63,600 bases of DNA, taken from Chitinophagales bacterium. GTDB taxonomy: Bacteria; Bacteroidota; Bacteroidia; Chitinophagales; JADJOU01. Below, in pieces: positions 33,711-41,867 of this stretch. Where the stretch lies: positions 1 through 63,600 of the forward strand of contig JAEUUY010000017.1 in assembly GCA_016787225.1 (NCBI GenBank), read 5' to 3'. The first letter of the stretch is position 1. Every line of letters starts with the position of its first letter. The translations under genes and the position numbers were made by a program. The notes beneath the pieces were generated by a model that did not search any database, was not told where the DNA came from, and saw only the letters and a list, made by a program, of their open reading frames with translations.

Positions 33711-33941
33711 ATGAATATCTCAAAAGCTGACATTGAAGAAAAATTAGAACTCGTGCGACCCTTTCTCGCTGAAGATGATGGTAATGTGGAGCTAGTAGAT
33801 GTCACGGATAAAGGAGAGGTTAAAATACGTCTAAAAGGCAATTGTAGTAATTGCTCCATGAAAGAAAATACTATAAAATTAGGGATAGAAAATATCTTAA
33901 AACAGTTCTATCCTAATATTTCTGTACTAGAAGTAAAATAA
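33711..33941 (+). CDS. NifU C-terminal domain protein (Fe-S scaffold)
   Basis: This 76-residue protein consists only of the NifU-like domain: FLAEDDGNVELVDV and the cluster-binding CSNCSMKENTIKLGIENILK (CxxC). Such stand-alone Nfu proteins carry and transfer Fe-S clusters. A TATCTTTG box (33699-33706) ends 5 bp before the ATG; if used, the mRNA would be almost leaderless, so it may be fortuitous. sufE and sufT lie 4 kb downstream. Its cofactor class is secure; its client proteins are unknown. Confidence 0.92.
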   Translation: MNISKADIEEKLELVRPFLAEDDGNVELVDVTDKGEVKIRLKGNCSNCSMKENTIKLGIENILKQFYPNISVLEVK

Positions 33942-34006
33942 TATTTCTTAGCGACATTTTTTGACATTATCGATGTTCATCTTTGTGATAAATAATTTTT
34001 ATCATT

Positions 34007-34180
34007 ATGAACTCCATACATTTCAAAGATTTAGTTTTGTACTTCGTTACTGCCAATGCATTTTTTTTTCTACTTATGAATTCAGATAATGAACTCATGG
34101 TAGTGCCTTTTGGGATTTTACTTTTAGTTCTATTATTTATCTATTTAATAAGAATGCAGACTAAGTTTCAACTAGACTAA
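34007..34180 (+). CDS. Small two-span membrane protein (57 residues)
   Basis: An ATG at 34007 opens a 57-codon frame ending in TAA (34178-34180). The product starts MNSIHFKDLVLYFV and has two hydrophobic stretches (about 9-24 and 31-48, PFGILLLVLLFIYLI) and a basic end (RMQTKFQ). A TTG (33961) and CATCTTTG (33978-33985, one mismatch from TAnnTTTG) lie upstream, and a large hairpin follows. Composition and topology are protein-like, but I recognise no family, so it remains a candidate gene. Confidence 0.5.
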   Translation: MNSIHFKDLVLYFVTANAFFFLLMNSDNELMVVPFGILLLVLLFIYLIRMQTKFQLD

Positions 34181-34208
34181 AATACAAGTACTTACTCAGA
34201 TGAAGAAG

Positions 34209-34256
34209 CAGGAGATAGCTAAGTTTTAGGTTGTTTTTTTACTTAGTTGTCTCCTG
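34209..34256 (+). other. Large inverted repeat, possible terminator
   Basis: CAGGAGATAGCTAAGT (34209-34224) pairs, with one bulge, with ACTTAGTTGTCTCCTG (34241-34256). The T run lies in the loop, not after the stem, so it is not a textbook terminator. It separates the small membrane ORF from the phosphoesterase gene. Confidence 0.5.
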
Positions 34257-34321
34257 AATCTTCACAATTCCATTCTTTTTTTCAAATTTCACCTAACTTC
34301 GTTGGTAAATTAAAAATCAAC

Positions 34322-34825
34322 TTGCCTAAAATATTACTTCTTTCAGACAATCATAGTCATATAGAGACCAAACTCAATCCCTACTTCGAAAAGTCTGATG
34401 AAATATGGAATGCAGGTGATATAGGCAGTATGGCTGTAGTGGAATGGATGGAGAGTTTTGGAAAGCCTATTCGTGCTGTATATGGAAACATCGACGATAG
34501 AGAATTGAGAACAAGATTTCCTGAAGATAATATTTTTGAAATAGAAAATATCAAGGTTTGGATGACCCATATCGGTGGATATCCTGGGAGATATAGTTCT
34601 AGGGTTCGCAATATGTTTACAGAAGTAAAGCCATTACTCTTTATATGCGGTCATTCGCATATTGTGAAATTGGAACAAGATCATAAATATGGGCATTGGG
34701 TCTTTAATCCTGGTGCAGCAGGCAATCATGGGTTTCATCAAGTAAAAACAGCAATCAGTTTTGACATCCGTGGGAATAATATTACCAATGTGGAAGTTAT
34801 AAATTTGGGGCAGAGAGGGAGGTGA
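34322..34825 (+). CDS. Calcineurin-like metallophosphoesterase (YfcE/MJ0936 type)
   Basis: This binuclear-metal phosphoesterase of about 168 residues shows all family motifs in order: LLLSDNHSH (D-x-H), NAGDIGS (GD), YGNIDD (GN-D), MTHIGGYPG, CGHSHIVK (GHSH) and FNPGAAGNHG. These small enzymes act as phosphodiesterases; the natural substrate is usually unknown. I start it at TTG 34322 (MPKILLLSDNH), where similarity begins. An upstream in-frame TTG at 34247 would add 25 residues without family resemblance and lies inside the upstream hairpin. Confidence 0.88.
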   Translation: MPKILLLSDNHSHIETKLNPYFEKSDEIWNAGDIGSMAVVEWMESFGKPIRAVYGNIDDRELRTRFPEDNIFEIENIKVWMTHIGGYPGRYSSRVRNMFTEVKPLLFICGHSHIVKLEQDHKYGHWVFNPGAAGNHGFHQVKTAISFDIRGNNITNVEVINLGQRGR

Positions 34826-34935
34826 TTAATTTGAAAATGATTTAATTTGAAAATTTGAAAATGAAAATCATTGCACCGTTTGAGTGTAGTTATTACTAAT
34901 TCGTGCATTCGTGGCTAGAAAAGACTAAGTAAAAT

Positions 34936-35481
34936 ATGAATAAAGAATCCATATATAAGCTCACACAGAACTATCTGATAACATATCCCAATGATGTACA
35001 TGCATTGCAAGTATTAGAATTTCTTGAGAAATATGACAATTTCTGGCAGCGTGATAATTCTTATGGGCATATCACTTCGTCTGCATGGGTGGTGAATGAA
35101 GCTCGTGATACAGTATTGATGACCCACCATAAAAAATTAAATATTTGGATTCAGCTAGGTGGTCATATTGAAGCTAGAGATAAATCTATCTACGATGCCT
35201 GTGAACGTGAATTAAAGGAGGAGTCGGGCTTGAGCGAATTTAAGCTTATATCTGAGGAAATTTTCGATATCGATGTTCATAAGTTTCCCCAGTCTGCCAA
35301 TGGTTTTCCTGAACATTTTCATTTAGATATTCGACTATTATTTGAGGCCAATTCTGCTGAAATAATTAATTTTGATATATTAGAATCAAATAAGGTAGTT
35401 TGGTTGCCGATAAATGAGATAGAAAAATATCAAAATGCTGAATCGGTCATTCGCATGGTAGAAAAACTGAAATTCTTATGA
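34936..35481 (+). CDS. Nudix hydrolase (first of a pair)
   Basis: This 181-residue protein has a long N-terminal extension (about 1-55) before a Nudix fold. The Nudix box appears as GGHIEARDKSIYDACERELKEESGL, with the essential REL-EE-G core but an irregular spacing in its first half. Nudix enzymes cleave nucleoside diphosphate-linked compounds; the substrate is unknown. Its ATGA overlap with the next gene (35478-35481), another Nudix enzyme, implies translational coupling. Confidence 0.85.
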   Translation: MNKESIYKLTQNYLITYPNDVHALQVLEFLEKYDNFWQRDNSYGHITSSAWVVNEARDTVLMTHHKKLNIWIQLGGHIEARDKSIYDACERELKEESGLSEFKLISEEIFDIDVHKFPQSANGFPEHFHLDIRLLFEANSAEIINFDILESNKVVWLPINEIEKYQNAESVIRMVEKLKFL

Positions 35482-35918
35482 ATAATAGTATTCACGTAAA
35501 AGCTTTTGCCTATTTTGAAAACAATCAAAGGGTTTTTTTGTTTAAATTTCAAGATACAAAAACAGGAGAATATATTTATCGACCTATAGGTGGCACGGTC
35601 GAGTTTGGAGAGTTGAGTGAAGAAGCTTTACATCGAGAAATTTTAGAAGAGTTAAATACCAAAATTACTATTGATTCAAAACCTATAGTATTAGAAAGTA
35701 TTTTTTCTTTTGAAAATAAAAAAGGACATGAAGTTGTATTCGTATTTCCATGTAGTTTCAAAGAGCAGTGTTACTATGAGATAAAAGATTATCAAATATT
35801 GGAATCGAATGGTGAAAAATTAGTAGCGAATTGGTATTTAAAATCAGACTTTCTATTAGGTGTAAAACGATTAGTACCAGAAGGATTAACTAAAAGACTT
35901 AAACTGGAACAACATTGA
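35478..35918 (+). CDS. Nudix hydrolase (second of a pair)
   Basis: This 146-residue protein is a compact Nudix domain whose box GGTVEFGELSEEALHREILEEL keeps Gx5E, RE and EE, although the residue after EEL is Asn instead of Gly. It overlaps the upstream Nudix gene by four bases and the coaE start by four (TTGA), so the three are one transcript. The box differs from the first Nudix gene, so they are not a recent duplication. The substrate is unknown. Confidence 0.86.
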   Translation: MNNSIHVKAFAYFENNQRVFLFKFQDTKTGEYIYRPIGGTVEFGELSEEALHREILEELNTKITIDSKPIVLESIFSFENKKGHEVVFVFPCSFKEQCYYEIKDYQILESNGEKLVANWYLKSDFLLGVKRLVPEGLTKRLKLEQH

Positions 35919-36499
35919 AAATAGGTGTCACAGGTGGTATAGGTAGTGGAAAGTCTCTCGTGGTAAATGAACTTGAGCGATTGGGTGCTATAGTATATCG
36001 CGCTGATAAGAAGGCAAAAGAATTGGTTTATTTACCAGAGGTCAAAGAAGAAATTATCAAATGCTTTGGAGAAATGGCTTTCGAACAGGGAATTTATAAT
36101 ACGAAGTATATTGCCTCTATTGTTTTTAATGATAAATCGAGGCTTCAAGAATTAAATGCCATTATTCATCCTGCTGTGTTTCGGGATTTGGATATGTTTT
36201 GTAAAGAGCATCAGGGAAAAACTATTGTGTACGAATCTGCTCTCATGATGGAGACAGGACATACGCATTTGTTTGATGTGATAATATTGGTCACGGCTCC
36301 TCTGGAGCTTCGAATAAATCGAGTCATGGGTAGGGATAACGCTGACAGAGAATCTGTGCAGAAGCGTATCAATCAGCAATGGTCAGATGAAAGGAAAAAA
36401 GAATTCGCAGATTTTGTCATAGAAAATATCGAAAGAGAAGATACTTTAAAACGTGTGAACGAATTGTGGGCAAGTAATTTCCACAAGCAATCAAATTAG
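35915..36499 (+). CDS. coaE: Dephospho-CoA kinase
   Basis: CoaE phosphorylates dephospho-CoA, the last step of coenzyme A synthesis. The 194 residues show the P-loop GVTGGIGSGKS at the N-terminus, the CoA-site acid in ADKKAKELV, the His/Pro of NAIIHPAVF, and the lid RVMGRDNADRESVQKRINQQW. The start is TTG at 35915, right at the conserved KIGVTGG, overlapping the upstream stop. Length is typical. Confidence 0.95.
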   Translation: MKIGVTGGIGSGKSLVVNELERLGAIVYRADKKAKELVYLPEVKEEIIKCFGEMAFEQGIYNTKYIASIVFNDKSRLQELNAIIHPAVFRDLDMFCKEHQGKTIVYESALMMETGHTHLFDVIILVTAPLELRINRVMGRDNADRESVQKRINQQWSDERKKEFADFVIENIEREDTLKRVNELWASNFHKQSN

Positions 36500-36501
36500 T
36501 A

Positions 36502-37221
36502 GTGATAACAAAAAGCACAGATTTACTAGCTAATTTTCGTTTGGAAAAAAACCAAAACTTACAGGATTATGTAGAGGGTTTCATGACTCCCTCTCGCATA
36601 GAAATTATTAAAAAAGTATTGGAGACTCGTATGCGCTATATGACATTAGTAGCTGAAAATTTTATAGATGAATACAATATTCATGCCATGATACGAACCA
36701 GTGAGTGCTTTGGTTTGCAAGATTTTCATAATATTGGTCAAAAAAATGTGCTATTAAAAAAAAATAAGTCTGTTAATAGAGGCGCTTTTCAGTGGACCCA
36801 TATTTACGATTATACAGACTGTAATCAACCCACACTTGCTTGCATTGAAAATTTAAAGGCTAAAGGTTATCGTGTATATGCTACCTCATCGCATATTGCA
36901 GCGAATTATACTCCAGAAAATATTCCTCTAGACCAGCCTTTGGCAGTGATACTAGGCAAAGAGCATGAGGGAATCAGCGATATTGCTTTGCATCATTGTG
37001 ATGGCATAGTGACAATTCCTATGTATGGATTTACAGAAAGTTTTAATGTATCGGTGGCAGCATCCCTTTTGACGAGAACGATTGTAGAGCGGATTCGTAA
37101 TTCAAATATTCCATGGCAATTTAATCAGGAAGAAAAAGAAAATCTATATTATGAATGGATCTGGCATAGTATCAAACATCCTGATAAACTCTATCACGAA
37201 TGGGTCAAAAATCAACTATAG
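36502..37221 (+). CDS. trmH: TrmH-type tRNA/rRNA 2'-O-methyltransferase (SPOUT)
   Basis: This is a SpoU-family knotted methyltransferase of 239 residues. The three SPOUT motifs are present: NIHAMIRTSECFGLQDFHNIG (motif 1), LAVILGKEHEGISD (motif 2), and IVTIPMYGFTESFNVSVAASLLT (motif 3, the SAM knot). The N-terminal helix (MTLVAENFIDEYN) and C-terminal WQFNQEEKENLYYEW match TrmH, which methylates G18 of tRNA; a related target is possible. It starts at GTG 36502, 2 bp after coaE. Confidence 0.88.
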   Translation: MITKSTDLLANFRLEKNQNLQDYVEGFMTPSRIEIIKKVLETRMRYMTLVAENFIDEYNIHAMIRTSECFGLQDFHNIGQKNVLLKKNKSVNRGAFQWTHIYDYTDCNQPTLACIENLKAKGYRVYATSSHIAANYTPENIPLDQPLAVILGKEHEGISDIALHHCDGIVTIPMYGFTESFNVSVAASLLTRTIVERIRNSNIPWQFNQEEKENLYYEWIWHSIKHPDKLYHEWVKNQL

Positions 37222-37341
37222 ATTTTCAGAAGTAATAGCGAAGATAAATGTCGCAATCAAACTCATTAAAAATACATTAATGTTATATTTCGTATAAATA
37301 GGCACAATTTTCTTATTTTTACTCAATCTAAATTCAAAGTA

Positions 37342-37842
37342 ATGTATAAATATTTTATATTGATTCTTCTCGGAGCATTCATAGTAGGTTGTGGAGGAGG
37401 TGAATCGGAAAAAAAGATTCCAAAGGACTGGGAAATGATAGAGGTCTATAGCGACGAAGTAGATGTGCTCAATGAAGGAGGTTATTACGGTTTATTTTAT
37501 GATAGAGACAATCCGCTCAAGGATAGTTTTCTCGAAGAATCGGACGATAGAATTGTAGCATTAGCGGTAGCCGAAAAGCCTGTTGTCGGTAAGTCTGATG
37601 CATATATTTGGGTAGCAGATAGCAATTTTAAATTGACTCTCACAGAAGATAAAACAGATAAAAGAGATAAGTATTTTAGAAAATATGAAGATGAAAATTT
37701 TGAAGTAACCCTGGATATGAAATTCTGGGAGCGTATTGATGGCATGGACGAAGAAGATATGTATATTTATAGAGGAAAAATGAAAATAACCTCTAAAGAA
37801 CATAAGAACAGTAAGGAATATCGAGTGAAAGGTGGAATATAA
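37342..37842 (+). CDS. Lipoprotein of unknown function
   Basis: This 166-residue protein has a lipoprotein signal peptide (MYKYFILILLGAFIVGC, lipobox VGC followed by GGGES). The mature part is acidic, with no recognised domain; the C-terminal half (KYFRKYEDENFEVTLDMKFWERIDG) is charged and probably beta-rich. It stands alone between trmH and sufE. I do not recognise the family. Confidence 0.75.
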   Translation: MYKYFILILLGAFIVGCGGGESEKKIPKDWEMIEVYSDEVDVLNEGGYYGLFYDRDNPLKDSFLEESDDRIVALAVAEKPVVGKSDAYIWVADSNFKLTLTEDKTDKRDKYFRKYEDENFEVTLDMKFWERIDGMDEEDMYIYRGKMKITSKEHKNSKEYRVKGGI

Positions 37843-37924
37843 ATAGCTACCAGTGGGCAGTAGATAGTAGTCAGTTATCTGTTGTGTTTTTAGTCTATTT
37901 TAAAATAAAAATGAATAATAAAAA

Positions 37925-38341
37925 ATGACACTTGCGGAGCGCGAAGCGGAGCTTATAGAAATTTTCGAATGGATCGAAGACGATACCGATCGATACATAC
38001 AAATTATGGATTATGGTAAGAAAATGCCAGAGTTTCCTGAATCAGAAAAAACGGAATCGAATGAAGTCAAAGGCTGTCAAAGTAAAGTATGGCTCACCTA
38101 TAGATATGATAATGGAAAGTTGTATTTCCAAGCGGATAGCAACACAGCCATTACGAAAGGAATCGTAGCAATTCTTGTTTTTTTATGGTCCGATTTATCT
38201 CCAAAAGAAATATCAGAAGCTAGTTTAGATATTTTGGAAAAAATCGAATTAAGAAAACATCTTACTTCACAGCGAAATAATGGATTGACTGCTATGATAC
38301 AAAAAATGAAAGGCGTAGCAAGTGTAGTATCCAATGATTAA
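37925..38341 (+). CDS. sufE: SufE cysteine desulfurase sulfur acceptor
   Basis: SufE takes persulfide sulfur from SufS and passes it to the SufBCD scaffold. The 138 residues show the active cysteine in EVKGCQSKVWL (Cys near 51) and the family C-terminal pattern ADSNTAITKGIVAILVFLWSDLSPKEI. It ends with TAATG, the A of the stop being the first base of the sufT start (38341), so the two are coupled. sufBCDS are not in the window. Confidence 0.94.
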   Translation: MTLAEREAELIEIFEWIEDDTDRYIQIMDYGKKMPEFPESEKTESNEVKGCQSKVWLTYRYDNGKLYFQADSNTAITKGIVAILVFLWSDLSPKEISEASLDILEKIELRKHLTSQRNNGLTAMIQKMKGVASVVSND

Positions 38342-38688
38342 TGAAAAAATGTAAAATATCCGAAGCAATGACCCAAGAAGAAAGAAACGTTTTGAAAGAT
38401 AAAATTATCGAAGCTCTCAAAACAATATATGACCCCGAAATACCCGTCGATATCTATGAATTAGGACTCATTTATGAAGTGAATATCGATGAGAAAGCAC
38501 ATGTAGAAATCGTAATGACCTTGACTTCACCGAATTGTCCCGTAGCGGGCTCGCTCCCAGAGGACGTGAGAACAAAAGTCGCAGAGGTAGAAGGAGTCAG
38601 CGGCGCACATGTCGAGCTTGTATTCGAACCAGCTTGGGACAAGACATTTATGAGTGAGGAAGCCATGCTCGAATTAGGATTTTTATAG
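38341..38688 (+). CDS. sufT: MIP18/DUF59-family Fe-S maturation protein
   Basis: This 115-residue protein is a DUF59/MIP18 domain: TIYDPEIPVDIYELGLIYEV, then MTLTSPNCPVAGSLPEDV with the single conserved Cys, and a tail FEPAWDKTFMSEEAMLELGFL. Homologues (SufT, PaaD-like) help mature Fe-S enzymes; no Paa genes are nearby, so SufT is the better name. A second in-frame ATG (38368) is possible as start. It overlaps sufE by one base. Confidence 0.88.
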   Translation: MKKCKISEAMTQEERNVLKDKIIEALKTIYDPEIPVDIYELGLIYEVNIDEKAHVEIVMTLTSPNCPVAGSLPEDVRTKVAEVEGVSGAHVELVFEPAWDKTFMSEEAMLELGFL

Positions 38689-38733
38689 ATTTTAAACGAT
38701 TTATCCTATTTTTACCTCTAATAAATTGATTAT

Positions 38734-40614
38734 ATGAAGTATTTTGTTCTATTCTTAAGTTCTATTTTGTTTTTTAATGTAGATGCACAAACAAAAACAG
38801 AAGGAACAGCTCCAAAAATCAAGGAAATAAATTTGTCCGATACCTCTTTAAAGGATTATGCGCCTGCACTTACTACCCCAGCCACTCAGCCTGTACCAGT
38901 ATCAGAGTATGGTACGAAGAAAGCCGAACTATACAAAAAAAGATTAGAGGCTCAAAAGGCGAAAAAAAAAAGCGGAAATGGAGACGAAGCAGTAAGCCCA
39001 AAGATTCTGCAACAGTTCGAAGGTAATGCTACAAATAGCACTCCTGCAGATAATGATGTAGCAGTAGGACTTGATGGTAAAATTATCAGTGCGGTTAATT
39101 CTAATATTCAAATTTATAATGAAAATGGTGTTTCGATACAGACGAAGACACTTGCATCCTTAGCTAGTAGTTTGGGTAGTTTTACATCTAATTCAGATCC
39201 ACGATTATTATACGATGCTCAATCCGATAGATATGTAATTGTTTGGTTTACTGGAAGTAATAGTACTACCAATAAAATTATTGTAGGATTTACCAAAACT
39301 AATGATCCAGCAGGGGCTTGGAATATGTATACGTTAAATGGAGCATCATTCAACGATTCTACTTGGAGTGACTATCCAATTATTTCATTAAGCAATAAAG
39401 ATTTGTTCATTACCTTTAATCAAGTAAAGGATAATATACATTGGTCAGTTGGTTTTAAACAATCTGTGATTTGGCAGATAGATAAGCAAAAAGGTTATGA
39501 TGGCGATCCTTTAAAGTTTACCCTATGGAGCGATATCAAATATAAAGGCGGCTTTTTAAGAAATATATGTCCTGCAAAATATCAGACAGCCAGTCCAGAT
39601 AGCAATATGTATTTCTTATCCGTAAGAAATGTGGCAGAATCGAATGATACTATTTTTCTTTTAGAAATTACGAACACCTATGCTTCTGGTAAGGCACAAT
39701 TAAAGCAGAAAGTGTTAAAATCTCCTGTCAAATATGGATTTCCGCCTAATGCCTTTCAGAAAAAAATAGGAGGAAAAATCCAACAACTTATGACGAATGA
39801 TGCCAGAGTCTTGGCAGCAATTTATGAAAATAATCATGTTCACTTTGGATTGAACTCTATCTTGAATCCTGATGTTACTGCAACGGTAATGCTAGGGAGC
39901 ATTAAAAATGTAAGTAGCCCCGCCCCTATAGTACAATCTAAATTATTAAATATTTCTGGAATGGAATTCGGTTATCCGAGTATGGCCTATGCCGGCACGG
40001 ATATCTATGATCATAGAATCGTATACTCATTCTCACATTGTCGTGAAGATAGTTTTCCAGGCACCTCTGTTATTTATAAAGATGCGAAAGATAATTATTC
40101 AAAACTAATGGTGGTCAAAGAGGGGATTACGCATATCGATGCGATTCCTCCAGGTATACCATCGTATCCTGAGGACACTATTGAGAGATGGGGAGATTAT
40201 ACCAATATGCAGACTTTGCATCAGATACCTAATCAAGTATTTTTAACGGGGTCATTCGGTAAAAATAATCGCATGGCTACATGGCTAGCAAAACTCGAAA
40301 TTAATGATACTGTAAAAGGACCTAAACCAACTGCATCTATTCAAGTTTCAAACAATACTAGCTCTTTTAATGTTTTTCCAAATCCTGTTCAAAATAAATA
40401 TTTCGAGGCACATTTTGACTTAGAAGAGTCAGAATATTTACATTTCAATCTAATGGATATGCAAGGAAGATTAGTTACTAAATTGCTAGAAACTAAAGCT
40501 AATGCTGGCTTTAATCAGTTTCAGTTTCGAACAAATGATTTATCGACAGGTCAATATTTGCTGCAAATAAAAGGAGAAAAATCTATCGGTATGTTTAAGG
40601 TAATAATAGATTAG
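38734..40614 (+). CDS. Secreted beta-rich protein with T9SS sorting domain
   Basis: This 626-residue protein has a signal peptide (MKYFVLFLSSILFFNVDAQ) and a Lys/Ala-rich segment (about 60-80). A large beta-rich domain follows (about 90-520) with propeller-like repeats (DRYVIVWFTGS, WSDYPIISLSNKDLFITFNQ, DTIERWGDYTNMQ). The C-terminal T9SS type A signal begins at FNVFPNPVQNKYFEAHFDL and ends QLLQIKGEKSIGMFKVIID-like. It is therefore exported across the outer membrane. No hydrolase motif is clear; adhesion or polymer binding is possible. Its 3' end overlaps lplA (minus) by 20 bp. Confidence 0.82.
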   Translation: MKYFVLFLSSILFFNVDAQTKTEGTAPKIKEINLSDTSLKDYAPALTTPATQPVPVSEYGTKKAELYKKRLEAQKAKKKSGNGDEAVSPKILQQFEGNATNSTPADNDVAVGLDGKIISAVNSNIQIYNENGVSIQTKTLASLASSLGSFTSNSDPRLLYDAQSDRYVIVWFTGSNSTTNKIIVGFTKTNDPAGAWNMYTLNGASFNDSTWSDYPIISLSNKDLFITFNQVKDNIHWSVGFKQSVIWQIDKQKGYDGDPLKFTLWSDIKYKGGFLRNICPAKYQTASPDSNMYFLSVRNVAESNDTIFLLEITNTYASGKAQLKQKVLKSPVKYGFPPNAFQKKIGGKIQQLMTNDARVLAAIYENNHVHFGLNSILNPDVTATVMLGSIKNVSSPAPIVQSKLLNISGMEFGYPSMAYAGTDIYDHRIVYSFSHCREDSFPGTSVIYKDAKDNYSKLMVVKEGITHIDAIPPGIPSYPEDTIERWGDYTNMQTLHQIPNQVFLTGSFGKNNRMATWLAKLEINDTVKGPKPTASIQVSNNTSSFNVFPNPVQNKYFEAHFDLEESEYLHFNLMDMQGRLVTKLLETKANAGFNQFQFRTNDLSTGQYLLQIKGEKSIGMFKVIID

Positions 40615-41482
40615 TCCATAAAGAATCCTCCAATGCTATATCTGCAGGGTATAGCCTTTTATGAATATACTTAGAAGGATCATTCATTCCTTTTATATTT
40701 AAAATTCGACCATTTTCAAGTTCGATTTCTATTTTATTTTTTGAAATTATACCATTAGCAGAGATATCTAAATAAAAGTGCAGTTGGCCGTATTTCTCAG
40801 TCATAAGTTTATAGACTTGAGAAATATCAATTAATTTATTATCTAAAGTATTAGCGAATCCCATAATTGAGAGACTTTTCTGAATAAACTCGTCTTGGCT
40901 TAAGTCAGTATAATTTGAAATGTTGTCGATAAAAGAGCGCACACTTGGACTTGCCTTGGTTTGCAATTGGTATGGATTTTTTTGAATGAGTAAGTCTATC
41001 ATTTCTAAGTTACTGTCAAATAGAAGTGTTAAATGACTTAAAATAGCTTTATTGCTTGAGAATTGAGCACTACCACTAATTTTTTTACCATTTTCTAAAA
41101 TAATGGCATTGCGCTCATTCATACTTGCTTTTAAATCGAGATTATTTAAGGCATTCACTATTCTACCTACTGAACCTGAATATTGATTTACGTTTTTTAA
41201 ATCGTATTTTTCGAAAAAAGCGAAATTAACATTGCCCAAATCATGCACCACAGTGCCACCACCACTTATCCTGCGAGCTAATTTATAATTTGAATTGAAA
41301 AAAGAATCAAGGTGAACTTCTTGAAAAAAATTTTGATTTTTCCCTAGTACCACACAAGGTTCATTTCTATATATTAGAAGTAATTCTTGATTGGTGAAAT
41401 CAAAGTTACGAACTAAATACTCTTCTAGTGCAAGATTATAATAAATATTATTTGATTCAGAGTAGTGGAATACTCGATCCAT
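40595..41482 (-). CDS. lplA: Lipoate-protein ligase A-like
   Basis: LplA activates lipoate with ATP and attaches it to 2-oxoacid dehydrogenase E2 or GcvH. The 295 residues show the BPL/LplA fold signatures: RNEPCVVLGKNQN (near 42), RRISGGGTVVHDLGNVNFAF (lipoyl-AMP loop) and a Lys-bearing NGKKISGSAQ. The C-terminal accessory part is shorter than in E. coli LplA (337). It is 7 bp from the SdpI-like gene, which is 3 bp from gltA, so lplA may be in the citrate synthase transcript, a sensible pairing for central carbon metabolism. Confidence 0.88.
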   Translation of the reverse strand: MDRVFHYSESNNIYYNLALEEYLVRNFDFTNQELLLIYRNEPCVVLGKNQNFFQEVHLDSFFNSNYKLARRISGGGTVVHDLGNVNFAFFEKYDLKNVNQYSGSVGRIVNALNNLDLKASMNERNAIILENGKKISGSAQFSSNKAILSHLTLLFDSNLEMIDLLIQKNPYQLQTKASPSVRSFIDNISNYTDLSQDEFIQKSLSIMGFANTLDNKLIDISQVYKLMTEKYGQLHFYLDISANGIISKNKIEIELENGRILNIKGMNDPSKYIHKRLYPADIALEDSLWTNLLLP

Positions 41483-41489
41483 TAGATAA

Positions 41490-41864
41490 CTAAGAAATCT
41501 GATTCTTTTGCTTCCACATTCTACGCAACTTATCCTGAGTAAGGAAGAAAATCATAACTGTAGCTACAATGAGTAGCAAGGAATCAATGATAGTATATAG
41601 CACGAATGCTTGAAAAATAAAGTTTGTCATATACTTTATAAGCATTGATACCATAAAAAAAAGTGGAGAAAAAATCAAAATGAAATGACTTGCAGTTTTT
41701 TGAGCAAAAAACCAGTTATAATCATTTTTCAGTGCCAAGGTAGTTCTAAACCCATAGAACCTATTTTTGGAAGGCGGAAATAACTTTAAAATTATGCCAC
41801 TTATAAAAAACATTCCATAAAACAATATGGTCTGCAAAGTGAGCAAGAATTGAAATTTATCCAT
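41490..41864 (-). CDS. SdpI-family membrane protein
   Basis: This 124-residue protein has three to four spans. The family signature is KNRFYGFRTTLALKNDYNWFFAQKTASHF, which matches the conserved core of SdpI, the immunity protein of a Bacillus toxin. In other bacteria the family is widespread without a known toxin, and none is visible nearby. It lies between gltA and lplA with only 3 and 7 bp gaps, so it is co-transcribed. Confidence 0.82.
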   Translation of the reverse strand: MDKFQFLLTLQTILFYGMFFISGIILKLFPPSKNRFYGFRTTLALKNDYNWFFAQKTASHFILIFSPLFFMVSMLIKYMTNFIFQAFVLYTIIDSLLLIVATVMIFFLTQDKLRRMWKQKNQIS

Positions 41865-41867
41865 GAA

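Noticed and set aside
41490-41864. Toxin-immunity locus around the SdpI-like gene
   Set aside because: No toxin, protease or small secreted peptide gene is adjacent; the neighbours are gltA and lplA.
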